DNA of 5,698 nt from Pseudobdellovibrionaceae bacterium (GTDB lineage: Bacteria > Bdellovibrionota > Bdellovibrionia > Bdellovibrionales > JAMPXM01). The translations under genes and the position numbers were made by a program. Under the pieces are notes generated by a model. That model searched no databases and was not told the DNA's origin. It saw nothing but the letters and a program-made list of their open reading frames with translations. The stretch is taken from NCBI GenBank assembly GCA_022843085.1, contig JALHOI010000223.1:1-5698 (forward strand), written 5' to 3'. Positions 1-5,594 of this stretch are shown here, piece by piece. Numbering within the stretch: position 1 is the stretch's first letter; every line of letters starts with the position of its first letter.

Positions 1-1245
1 GAGCCGAAAGTAATTGTCGGCGACATCCACTAAAATTTTGTCTTTTCCGACACCCAAAGAAATCGAAACCTCATCTTCGTTCTCGAGTTTTCGGTTGAAT
101 GCGGTAATCACTCTGAAAAATGACGTGTCGTTAAAAAACCGTCCCCGCAGTGCAGGATCTCCGTTCACTGAGTCCTTAAAAACGAGTTCAAGCTGATCTT
201 GCGACGCGAGCGCTGTGACCTTCAGTCGATCCGAGGCATTGATTTTCTCTTGGTAAATGACCGAAACATCGGCAAAGCTTGGCGCCGCAGTGAGCCCGAA
301 ATTTTCTTGGGTCTCGGCAAACTTTTTGATCACGGCACCGATGTAGGAATATCGACTCGAGATCAGGATCGACCCTGTCGGCGACGTTGGACCCTCTGCC
401 ATGAAGCCCGCATTAAAGATATCAACAAAGGCTTGTCCCGACCAGCTGTCAGCCCGCGGTGCACGCGTGCGAAGACCGACGTGGCCACCCAACGCGCGAC
501 CAAACTCGGGTCCATAACCCGCACCAAGCAGGCTTACATCTTCGATCGAATCCGGATAGAGAACAGACGAGAGTCCACCGAAGTGAAAAATCAAAGGAAT
601 CGCGTGCCCTTCGATATTGTACTTTGTGTCTTCGGGCTCGGCACCCTGAACGATGATTTGTGACGAGCCTCCGGTCGGTCGATTGACACCAGGCAAATTT
701 TGAATCGCCTTGACCGGGTCGCGGTTTGCTCCAGGAGCTAAAAGAAAGTCTTCGGGTTTAAGAACTCGCTCTTGATCGTCGCGCTTTATCGTTTTTCCGA
801 CGATGACCGTTTCGAAACCTGAGTACTGGATTTTTTCAATAAAAAGTCGGCCTAAATTGAGTTTCGACGGATCGAGGGCCATTTCAAAACGTCTGTAGCC
901 GGTGAGATTGATGACGATTTGTGGCCCTTGCGGCGGCAAAGACAATCCCGTCGTATCCAAGTCTGAGACTTCAAAAGAAAATACGCCCTGTGAGTTCGAA
1001 ATCGCTTTGATCTTCGCCGGCAGTAAAAAAACGCTGACGTCAGAGAGTGGCCGCCGAGTTCCCTTCTCGAGAATCTGGCCTTCAATTCGCACGGGCGAAT
1101 TTTTCGCCTGCGGCTCTGCTGAATTTTTTTTCGCCTGCGGCTCTGCTGAATTTTTTTTCGCCTGCGGCTCGGGCGGTGGCGTCTGAGCCACCAGAGTTTG
1201 ACTGAGCAAAATGGTTGCGAAGAGTAGTCCGATTGTTCGTAGCAT
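1..1245 (-). CDS. TonB-dependent outer-membrane receptor, N-terminal 415 residues (3' end outside window)
   Basis: Probable outer-membrane beta-barrel that imports an unknown substrate using TonB energy. The open frame runs from ATG at 1245 to the left edge, 415 codons without a stop. Residues 1-20 form a signal peptide (MLRTIGLLFA followed by a hydrophobic stretch, cleavage near VAQ). Residues 22-50 are a Pro/Lys repeat linker. Residues 52-135 resemble a carboxypeptidase-regulatory-like domain (VRIEGQILEKGTRRPLSDVSV, then a 'SNSQGVFSFEV' strand). A TonB-box-like ETVIVGK lies at 145-151. Residues 163-262 are the plug (LPGVNRP, IIVQGAEPED, FHFGGLSSV, YGPEFGRALGGHV), followed by the first barrel strands. 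Families of this kind usually reach 700-950 residues, so about half is missing. The start is supported by GAGG at 1251-1254, five bases upstream, and by the TGATG junction with tonB. Signal peptide, plug and context are clear; the substrate is not predictable. Confidence 0.9.
   Translation of the reverse strand, partial: MLRTIGLLFATILLSQTLVAQTPPPEPQAKKNSAEPQAKKNSAEPQAKNSPVRIEGQILEKGTRRPLSDVSVFLLPAKIKAISNSQGVFSFEVSDLDTTGLSLPPQGPQIVINLTGYRRFEMALDPSKLNLGRLFIEKIQYSGFETVIVGKTIKRDDQERVLKPEDFLLAPGANRDPVKAIQNLPGVNRPTGGSSQIIVQGAEPEDTKYNIEGHAIPLIFHFGGLSSVLYPDSIEDVSLLGAGYGPEFGRALGGHVGLRTRAPRADSWSGQAFVDIFNAGFMAEGPTSPTGSILISSRYSYIGAVIKKFAETQENFGLTAAPSFADVSVIYQEKINASDRLKVTALASQDQLELVFKDSVNGDPALRGRFFNDTSFFRVITAFNRKLENEDEVSISLGVGKDKILVDVADNYFRL
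1097..1170 (-). repeat. 27-bp in-frame tandem repeat in receptor linker (AEPQAKKNS)
   Basis: Three consecutive copies encode EPQAKKNS(A), EPQAKKNS(A) and EPQAKNS in receptor residues 26-50. On the plus strand the copies lie at 1148-1170 (partial), 1121-1147 and 1097-1120. They are identical apart from the length of the homopolymer: A8 on the coding strand at 1151-1158 and 1124-1131, but A5 in the last copy, which thereby lacks one Lys codon. Near-identity at the DNA level suggests recent duplication by slippage. The segment sits between the signal peptide and the folded domain, where length change is probably tolerated. Confidence 0.9.
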
Positions 1246-1889
1246 CACGACCTCAACTCAAATCGGTAAGTGTAGCGAATTTTGACGGCGACCTTTTGAT
1301 CTTGAACTCGCGCCGGCTCGAATTTGAATTGCTTCATGGCATCAGTCGCGGCTTCGTCGAGACCGTAGCCAAGGCCTTGAATCAATCGCACATCAACCAC
1401 GTTGCCACTCGCATCGATCAGAACATCCATCACGACCGGGCCTTCAATTTTCGCCTTACGCGCCGCCTCGGGATACGCTGCCCGAATCTCTTTTAAGAGC
1501 CGCGGCATCGATGACACAAGGTATTCATCAGTCGGGACAGGAAGTGCGTCGTCGTTGTCAGCTTTGATCGTGTCGACTTCTTTCGCGATTGTGTTGCCAG
1601 CTTTGATCTTGACCGACCCGCCTTGGTCTTGAAGGGTATCGCGAGAGAGCCCAAAGACTGGCGGTGGTGCCTTTTTTAAAACAACAGGTGGCTTCGTTTC
1701 AGTCAGACGAACGCTTTTTGGAACCTCGGTCTCGAGTTTAGGCTCGTCGATTTCGATGATCTTCATAGGAATCCGTTCAACCCGCGTCCCGAGGTTTGGC
1801 AGAAAAAAAACAGCGATGAAAAACGGCAGCGACACGAGCACATGCAGCGCGCTCGAGATAAACCAGGGCGATTTGGTGAGAATCGTCAC
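1245..1889 (-). CDS. tonB: Energy transducer TonB
   Basis: A 214-residue periplasm-spanning protein that carries energy from the ExbB/ExbD motor to the outer-membrane receptor. Residues 9-31 are a single N-terminal membrane anchor containing S12-x3-H16, matching the SxxxH motif of TonB anchors. Residues 32-125 form a short linker with only modest Pro content (KPP at 66-68, PPP at 75-77). Residues 130-212 are the TonB C-terminal domain, with the signature YPEAARKAKIEG at 139-150, then VVMDVLIDASGNV and the end FKFEPA. Length is close to E. coli TonB (239). The start codon is GTG at 1889, overlapping the exbD stop as GTGA and preceded by AGAGG four bases away; later starts would remove the anchor. 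The stop overlaps the receptor ATG (TGATG), implying coupling and a dedicated partner. TolA is an alternative, but the C-terminal domain favours TonB. Confidence 0.93.
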   Translation of the reverse strand: MTILTKSPWFISSALHVLVSLPFFIAVFFLPNLGTRVERIPMKIIEIDEPKLETEVPKSVRLTETKPPVVLKKAPPPVFGLSRDTLQDQGGSVKIKAGNTIAKEVDTIKADNDDALPVPTDEYLVSSMPRLLKEIRAAYPEAARKAKIEGPVVMDVLIDASGNVVDVRLIQGLGYGLDEAATDAMKQFKFEPARVQDQKVAVKIRYTYRFELRS

Positions 1890-2323
1890 GGCCCCTCTTT
1901 CATCCGCTCGGCACCTTTTTCAACTTGAATGGCGAAGTTTGTAAGTCCTGAACCTTTTACGATCGCGATCACATTTGTTACGTCGCCGTGCCGAGCATCT
2001 TTGTCGGCCGCAAGTATGACTGAGGTCATAGGATCTTCTAACCGGGCTTCGCTTGCGCGCTCTCGAAGAACCGCATCCGTGACCAGCTGGCCCCCAAGAA
2101 GAATCTGGCCTTGTGCCGTGATCGCAATCGCAAGAGGGCTTGACGCGCGAATGTCTGAGACCGAAGTTTTTGGAAGCTTCACCTCAAGCAGATCTTTCAT
2201 CATCATCGGTGCGGTCACAATGAAGATAACGAGAAGAACCAAAACTACGTCGACAAACGGCGTGATGTTAATTTCGTTCATCTCTTGAACTTCACCAGGT
2301 CCAGACGATCCACCGAAGCCCAT
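1886..2323 (-). CDS. exbD: Biopolymer transport protein ExbD (TonB motor)
   Basis: A 145-residue inner-membrane subunit of the proton-driven TonB motor. A short cytoplasmic N-terminus (Gly-rich, then EVQEMNEINI) leads to one transmembrane helix at about 22-42 beginning TPFVDVVLVLL. Asp25 matches in both motif and number the essential protonatable Asp25 of E. coli ExbD. The remainder (45-142) is the periplasmic domain, with the family-typical LPKTS and a VILAADKDA strand. Length is close to E. coli ExbD (141). The ATG at 2323 has GAGG at 2329-2332, five bases away, and lies one base after the exbB stop. The gene overlaps tonB by four bases. ExbD and TolR share this fold; adjacency to tonB and a receptor favours ExbD. 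Confidence 0.93.
   Translation of the reverse strand: MGFGGSSGPGEVQEMNEINITPFVDVVLVLLVIFIVTAPMMMKDLLEVKLPKTSVSDIRASSPLAIAITAQGQILLGGQLVTDAVLRERASEARLEDPMTSVILAADKDARHGDVTNVIAIVKGSGLTNFAIQVEKGAERMKEGP
1894..1898 (-). promoter_or_regulatory. Ribosome binding site supporting the GTG start of tonB
   Basis: The minus strand reads AGAGG, then GGCC, then GTG at 1889. This strong Shine-Dalgarno match lies inside the last codons of exbD and supports the non-ATG start needed to keep the membrane anchor. Confidence 0.65.
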
Positions 2324-2324
2324 G

Positions 2325-3002
2325 CTAGCCTCGATCTTTCATCCGAAGTGCCATGCCAAGCTCTTTCAAACTTTCGATTCGGCGACTCATCTCGGTGATT
2401 TGGCGACTAAAAAAGTTATTTGCTATGACGGCTGGAATCGCGACGGCGAGTCCGACCGCAGTTAGAATCAAAGCCTCAGCGAGCGACGCCATGATCTTAA
2501 ATGTGTCTGAGGTACCTGTCGAAAGCGCTCCGAAAGAAACGATGATTCCAAGCACAGTTCCAAGAAGTCCAATAAACGGGGCCGTCGCACCAAGTGTTCC
2601 TAAAACAGGAAGGCCTTTTTCCCATTCTTTGCGAAGTTCAAGTAAACTGCTGCTGACGACCTTTTCAAACGCAGCCGCGTTTGCCAGGCCCGATGTTCGA
2701 CCAAGGGCACGACGGTACGGCGACTCGGCCTCAGCAGCTGAACCTACAGCAGATTCCCACACCGATTTGGCTTCGGCCCACGAGCCGACACCACTCGTCT
2801 GGCTCTGACGATCCGCCTCAAGACGCAGAGTTTGCATCGATTGTTCGGCTTCGGCATCAAAACGCCTTAGCACTTTAAAGAACGACCACTTCTCAACGAT
2901 GACTCGGACCGACCAAATCGAGAGTCCGATCAGAACGAGAAGAATAAACCGTGCCGTCCATTCGACAATGATGATCCACGTTGCGACTGAGGCTGTTTCC
3001 AA
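2325..3002 (-). CDS. exbB: MotA/TolQ/ExbB proton channel family protein, ExbB
   Basis: A 225-residue inner-membrane channel subunit that pairs with ExbD. Three transmembrane segments are visible: about 9-33, 133-160 and 172-197, with a long cytoplasmic region (34-130) rich in Glu/Ala between the first two. The signature GATAPFIGLLGTVLGI is at 138-153. SLAEALILTAVGLAVAIPA at 173-191 carries Glu176 and Thr181, equivalent to polar channel residues of E. coli ExbB. The start is TTG at 3002, supported by AGGAG six bases upstream; no nearby ATG would retain the first helix. It is the first gene of the exbB-exbD-tonB-receptor operon, and its leader contains the 14-bp repeat array. TolQ is the main alternative family name; the context argues for ExbB. 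Confidence 0.92.
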   Translation of the reverse strand: METASVATWIIIVEWTARFILLVLIGLSIWSVRVIVEKWSFFKVLRRFDAEAEQSMQTLRLEADRQSQTSGVGSWAEAKSVWESAVGSAAEAESPYRRALGRTSGLANAAAFEKVVSSSLLELRKEWEKGLPVLGTLGATAPFIGLLGTVLGIIVSFGALSTGTSDTFKIMASLAEALILTAVGLAVAIPAVIANNFFSRQITEMSRRIESLKELGMALRMKDRG

Positions 3003-3008
3003 TGGCGG

Positions 3009-3013
3009 CTCCT
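3009..3013 (-). promoter_or_regulatory. Ribosome binding site (AGGAG) for exbB TTG start
   Basis: The minus strand reads AGGAG, then CCGCCA, then TTG. This near-consensus Shine-Dalgarno at six-base spacing decides the rare TTG start of exbB. Confidence 0.75.
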
Positions 3014-3024
3014 GAATTTTTTTG

Positions 3025-3084
3025 GGCTACATGTTTCTGGCCACCTGTTTGTGGCCGCATTCCTATGGCCTCATTTTCAGGGCC
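3025..3084. repeat. Degenerate 14-bp tandem repeat marked by GGCC
   Basis: GGCC (GGCT in the first unit) recurs at 3025, 3039, 3053, 3067 and 3081, a spacing of exactly 14 bases each time. The first units read GGCTACATGTTTCT and GGCCACCTGTTTGT (11 of 14 identical); later units GGCCGCATTCCTAT and GGCCTCATTTTCAG are more diverged. The array lies about 22-82 bases upstream of the exbB start codon, so it is probably in the exbB leader or promoter region. Function is unknown: it could be a decayed minisatellite or a multi-site operator. Confidence 0.6.
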
Positions 3085-3102
3085 CTACCGTGAAGCGTGG
3101 CA

Positions 3103-3114
3103 GACGACGTCGTC
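3103..3114. promoter_or_regulatory. 12-bp perfect palindrome, possible operator
   Basis: GACGACGTCGTC is a perfect 12-bp palindrome in the divergent intergenic region, about 100 bases from exbB and 155 from alkB. It could bind a dimeric regulator, but no known consensus is recognised and chance is possible. Confidence 0.25.
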
Positions 3115-3142
3115 GTTCGACAACCAAAAGTTTCTGATGGTA

Positions 3143-3155
3143 AAAAGTGACTTTT
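3143..3155. promoter_or_regulatory. Inverted repeat AAAAGT-G-ACTTTT, possible operator
   Basis: A perfect 6-1-6 inverted repeat, AAAAGTGACTTTT, lies about 115 bases before the alkB start. The arms are AT-rich, in contrast to the surrounding sequence. It may be a regulator site or an upstream promoter element. There is no direct support beyond symmetry and position. Confidence 0.25.
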
Positions 3156-3269
3156 GATATAGCCCCGCGTCTTAACGGATCGAGCTCGGAACTGACAACG
3201 ATCTGCTAAAAACTGAACTCGCGCGATCGGCGGCTTGAGCTGTTTCTAGTTTTCTTCAAGACTCGAGCG

Positions 3270-3920
3270 ATGAAAGACGTTCCAAACCTACTACCCAAAG
3301 ACGGTGTGGCTCAGTACGTAGAAAACTTTTTTTCTGCAGACGAGTGCCGCGGTTACTTCTCGGTTCTTCAAAGCAAAGTGCAATGGAAGCAAGAGCCCCT
3401 ACAGATGTTTGGTCGCTCGCTGATGCAACCGCGCCTGACAGCCCTCATTGGAGACAGCGAAAAGCCCTATCGCTATTCGGGACTAACCATGCAACCCGAA
3501 AATTGGCCGGCCGAAATCTTCGAAATGAAAAATAAATTAGAGGCCGTGCTTGGTTGTACTTTTACATCAGCTCTCGCAAACAACTACCGCGATGAAAATG
3601 ACAGTATGGGCTGGCACCAAGACGACGAGCGAGAGCTCGGAATAAATCCGCTCATAGCGTCGGTCAGCTTCGGCGCATCGCGAATGTTTCGCTTTCGACA
3701 TCTAACCGATTCGAAACTTAAGGTGTCGGTCGAATTGGCATCAGGAAGCTTGCTTGTCATGAGCGGCGAAACGCAGCACCACTGGCAACATGCTTTGCCA
3801 AAAACCAAAGGCCCTAAAGCGCCTCGTATCAACTTGACGTTTCGAACAATTCTCGAAGCGCCGCAGCCTGCTAAAGCTCTGCAGGCTCGAATCAAAAAAT
3901 CTTCCGCTAGTCGCGGCTGA
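3270..3920 (+). CDS. alkB: AlkB-family alpha-ketoglutarate/Fe(II)-dependent dioxygenase
   Basis: A 216-residue enzyme predicted to remove methyl or small alkyl groups from damaged bases by oxidative demethylation, using iron and 2-oxoglutarate. The iron triad is visible: His116-x-Asp118 in MGWHQDDE and distal His174 in HHWQHALPK. The 2-oxoglutarate-binding end is PRINLTFR, with Arg186 and Arg192. NNYRDENDSMGWH (104-116) and PYRYSGL (66-72) resemble the ALKBH2/ALKBH3-like group more than E. coli AlkB itself. The N-terminus (LLPKDGVAQYVENFFS) begins where the family usually begins, supporting ATG at 3270, although the ribosome site is weak (GAG at 3265-3267). The tail (residues 199-216) is Lys/Ala-rich and beyond the fold. 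The gene stands alone on the plus strand and its 3' end overlaps xth by 14 bp. Adaptive-response control is possible but no Ada box was seen. Confidence 0.92.
   Translation: MKDVPNLLPKDGVAQYVENFFSADECRGYFSVLQSKVQWKQEPLQMFGRSLMQPRLTALIGDSEKPYRYSGLTMQPENWPAEIFEMKNKLEAVLGCTFTSALANNYRDENDSMGWHQDDERELGINPLIASVSFGASRMFRFRHLTDSKLKVSVELASGSLLVMSGETQHHWQHALPKTKGPKAPRINLTFRTILEAPQPAKALQARIKKSSASRG
3865..3887. other. Hairpin-forming inverted repeat at convergent gene ends
   Basis: AGCCTGC (3865-3871) and GCAGGCT (3881-3887) form a perfect 7-bp stem with a 9-base loop. It is inside the alkB 3' end and about 20 bases past the xth stop in the minus direction. Neither strand has a T-run directly after the stem, so it is not a classical intrinsic terminator, but it could slow RNA polymerase or protect the xth mRNA 3' end. 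Confidence 0.35.
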
Positions 3921-4839
3921 CAGCCATCACGATCGGGCAATGGTCAGATCCACGCACGTACGGTTGATGGTGCATCCACCGCGCTTTGTGGCGGGAATGA
4001 CGAGAAATGAAAAAGTGGTCGAGACGCCACCCCACATTTTTTTCGCGAACACCGGGTCGATAACTCCACCACGTGTAGTGCCCACCTGAAGTTTCGAACT
4101 CTCGAAAGACATCAACCCAACCGGCGCTTAAGAACTTCGAAAACCACTCGCGCTCTTCAGGCAAGAACCCCGCATTTTTTTGATTTGTTTTTGGGTTCGC
4201 GAGATCGATCTCGGTGTGAGCAACATTAATGTCACCTGCGAGAACAACATTCCGCTTTTGAGCCTGAAGCGCGCAAAGCCGATCTTCGGCTGCCCTACAA
4301 AATTCAAGTTTATACGAAAGTCGCTGGCTATCGCGTTGTGAATTTGGAAAGTAGCTATTTACGAAAGTGTAGCTTCCGATGTCGACTTCAAGCCACCGAC
4401 CTTCTGAATCGAATTTCGAATCGCCAAGACCGCTGCGAACTGCATCTGGCAATTGCCGCGACAGGGTTAAAAGTCCGCTGTACCCAGGCTTTTCTGCTGT
4501 CGCCCACGACACAGACTGAAAGCCGTAAGCCTCGGGAAAATTGTCGAGGTCCGAGTGAAGAACTGCCGGTGTCGCCTTCACTTCCTGTAGCATCACAACG
4601 TCAAGATCACTGGCCTCAATCCACGCTGTCAAACCTTTGCCGAAAACCGATCGAATGCCATTGACGTTCCACGAAGCCACACGAAGCTCGCCCGGTTCGC
4701 GAGGTCGAAGTGGAAGTGGTCCAGCCGACACGGCTGCATCTGAGACATTTGAGTGAATGACTTTCGCCTTCGTCCGAACTTTCTGAGCTGGTTTCGTTTC
4801 TGGTTTCGTTTCTAGTTTTTTCTCTGGTTTTTTTGTCAC
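3907..4839 (-). CDS. xth: Exodeoxyribonuclease III / AP endonuclease (ExoA/APE1 type)
   Basis: A 310-residue Mg-dependent enzyme predicted to cut DNA at abasic sites in base-excision repair. Residues 1-50 are a Lys/Pro/Glu-rich, probably disordered extension. The endonuclease/exonuclease/phosphatase core runs from 52 to the end: LRVASWNVNGIR (Asn58), MLQEVK (Glu86), NSYFPNS (Tyr163), GDINVAHTEIDL (Asp203, Asn205), NAGFLPEER (222-230), GWRLDHFFIS (Asp274) and SDH at 298-300. NVAHTEIDL and NAGF resemble human APE1 and Bacillus ExoA more than E. coli Xth. The start is GTG at 4839, overlapping the rhomboid stop as GTGA, with GAGG at 4847-4850, seven bases upstream. A GTG at codon 37 is possible but has no visible ribosome site. 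All catalytic residues are intact. It is third in the kup-rhomboid-xth operon and convergent with alkB. Confidence 0.93.
   Translation of the reverse strand: MTKKPEKKLETKPETKPAQKVRTKAKVIHSNVSDAAVSAGPLPLRPREPGELRVASWNVNGIRSVFGKGLTAWIEASDLDVVMLQEVKATPAVLHSDLDNFPEAYGFQSVSWATAEKPGYSGLLTLSRQLPDAVRSGLGDSKFDSEGRWLEVDIGSYTFVNSYFPNSQRDSQRLSYKLEFCRAAEDRLCALQAQKRNVVLAGDINVAHTEIDLANPKTNQKNAGFLPEEREWFSKFLSAGWVDVFREFETSGGHYTWWSYRPGVREKNVGWRLDHFFISRHSRHKARWMHHQPYVRGSDHCPIVMAVSRD
4789..4812 (-). repeat. Exact 12-bp tandem duplication in xth N-terminal extension
   Basis: Plus-strand TGGTTTCGTTTC occurs twice in a row (4789-4800, 4801-4812). In xth it encodes the ETKP-ETKP repeat at about residues 10-17. The duplication is in frame and lies in the low-complexity Lys/Pro/Glu tail rather than in the nuclease core. 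Confidence 0.85.
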
Positions 4840-5594
4840 CGTGCGACCTCGACACCTTCTGGCGGCGGCAAATCATCGTCAGGATGATCAGGCCACACCG
4901 TTTCCCAGATTTCATACGAGCGAATTTTTGATTTGAAAATAAGAAACCAACCGAAGCCAAATACAAGACCGCACACCAGACCTGCGGCATGAACACGCTC
5001 GGCGACATTCGGGCGAAATTCTTGAGGCGCGAATAAGACCAGCGCAACTCCAAGTGTTCTTACAATTCGACCGCTCATTTTATACTGCCGACTGATCATG
5101 AAATACAGTGACAACCATAGACCGCCTAACACGTTCACAACGCCGCTGGCACCGAGAACTGAAACCTCCGACGGATAAGTTGGCAACACAATCAGATTAG
5201 CAATCCCTCCCAAAACAAAAGCCCAAAGCGGAAAAAGGACCGCACCAAAGTGGCCGCTTAAAAACCGGCCGAAAATGACGAATAAGAATAAATTGCTGAG
5301 CAAGTGCGCCACATCCGCATGTGCAAAACACGCCGTCCACGGGCGCCACCACTCGCTGCGAGCAAAAAAACCGTCTCCAGACACTGGCAGAAGTGACCCG
5401 ACACTCGGCACGTACCAACCGAGTGAAGTTACGGCCGTCACAATAACCGCAGTTGCAAGGGTCAGAGTGGAAGACTCTTTCGAGGGCTTTCGAGTTAAAA
5501 GCGTGCCGACCAGTTTTCTTTCAAGCTCGGGTGTCACGAGGCGAACGGGCGGCTCGTTCGAGCCGCCCTTCGACCTCGATTCAAAGTCGCTCAT
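4836..5594 (-). CDS. Rhomboid-family intramembrane serine protease
   Basis: A 252-residue predicted membrane protease that cleaves transmembrane substrates within the inner membrane. After a charged cytoplasmic N-terminus (1-42), about six hydrophobic segments follow: 43-63, 97-112, 116-138, 144-167, 176-190 and 203-221. Rhomboid motifs are complete: RPWTACFAHADVAHLLSN with H97-x3-N101 (the HxxxN oxyanion-side motif), GASG at 148-151 with nucleophile Ser150, and RVHAAGLVCGLVFG with catalytic His202. The tail (222-252) is acidic and Pro-rich (DHPDDDLPPPEG). The ATG at 5594 shares one base with the kup stop (TAATG), and the gene overlaps xth by four bases, so it sits inside a coupled operon. 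The substrate is unknown and neither neighbour is an obvious one. Both dyad residues are present, so it is likely active rather than an inactive homologue. Confidence 0.9.
   Translation of the reverse strand: MSDFESRSKGGSNEPPVRLVTPELERKLVGTLLTRKPSKESSTLTLATAVIVTAVTSLGWYVPSVGSLLPVSGDGFFARSEWWRPWTACFAHADVAHLLSNLFLFVIFGRFLSGHFGAVLFPLWAFVLGGIANLIVLPTYPSEVSVLGASGVVNVLGGLWLSLYFMISRQYKMSGRIVRTLGVALVLFAPQEFRPNVAERVHAAGLVCGLVFGFGWFLIFKSKIRSYEIWETVWPDHPDDDLPPPEGVEVAR
4847..4850 (-). promoter_or_regulatory. Ribosome binding site (GAGG) supporting the xth GTG start
   Basis: The minus strand reads GAGG, seven bases, then GTG at 4839. The site lies within the last codons of the rhomboid gene and favours the long form of Xth that includes the Lys-rich extension. 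Confidence 0.55.

Larger units (their letters stand above)
3003..3269. other. Divergent intergenic region between exbB and alkB
   Basis: The 267 bases must hold promoters for both the exbB operon (minus) and alkB (plus). No pair of good -35/-10 boxes was found on either strand. The best plus-strand hint is an extended -10-like TGCTAAAAA at 3204-3212 without a matching -35. No small gene, tRNA or terminator was recognised. What it does hold is a 14-bp tandem repeat (3025-3084), a 12-bp palindrome (3103-3114) and an inverted repeat (3143-3155), listed separately. No Fur-box-like sequence was seen. Confidence 0.7.

Noticed and set aside
199..663. 154-codon plus-strand open frame
   Set aside because: It lies entirely antisense to the receptor gene, whose plug and barrel motifs are clear. 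Its peptide is Arg-rich and low in family-like features, typical of a shadow frame.
902..1186. Plus-strand open frame encoding a repeated FFACGSAE peptide
   Set aside because: The repeat is the antisense reading of the AEPQAKKNS repeat in the receptor linker. There is no ribosome site or other support.
1929..2288. 119-codon plus-strand open frame
   Set aside because: It is antisense to exbD, which is complete with all family motifs; the frame encodes Ser/Arg/Thr-rich sequence with no recognisable domain.
2353..2808. 151-codon plus-strand open frame
   Set aside because: It is antisense to exbB and has no recognisable motif, so it is treated as a shadow.
3025..3084. CRISPR-like array
   Set aside because: The units are only 14 bp, contiguous and degenerate, with no spacers and no cas genes nearby.
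3003..3269. Fur box controlling the TonB operon
   Set aside because: No GATAAT-type inverted repeat was found, so iron regulation is not claimed despite the usual link of TonB systems to iron.
3865..3887. Intrinsic terminator for alkB or xth
   Set aside because: The stem is good but no T-run follows it on either strand, so it is listed only as a hairpin.
3584..3940. 118-codon minus-strand open frame
   Set aside because: It is antisense to alkB across its catalytic motifs; the AlkB reading is far better supported.
4616..5053. 145-codon minus-strand open frame spanning the rhomboid/xth junction
   Set aside because: It is out of frame with two well-supported genes and gives low-complexity Ser/Thr/Arg/Glu sequence, as expected from a shifted reading of the Lys-rich xth extension.
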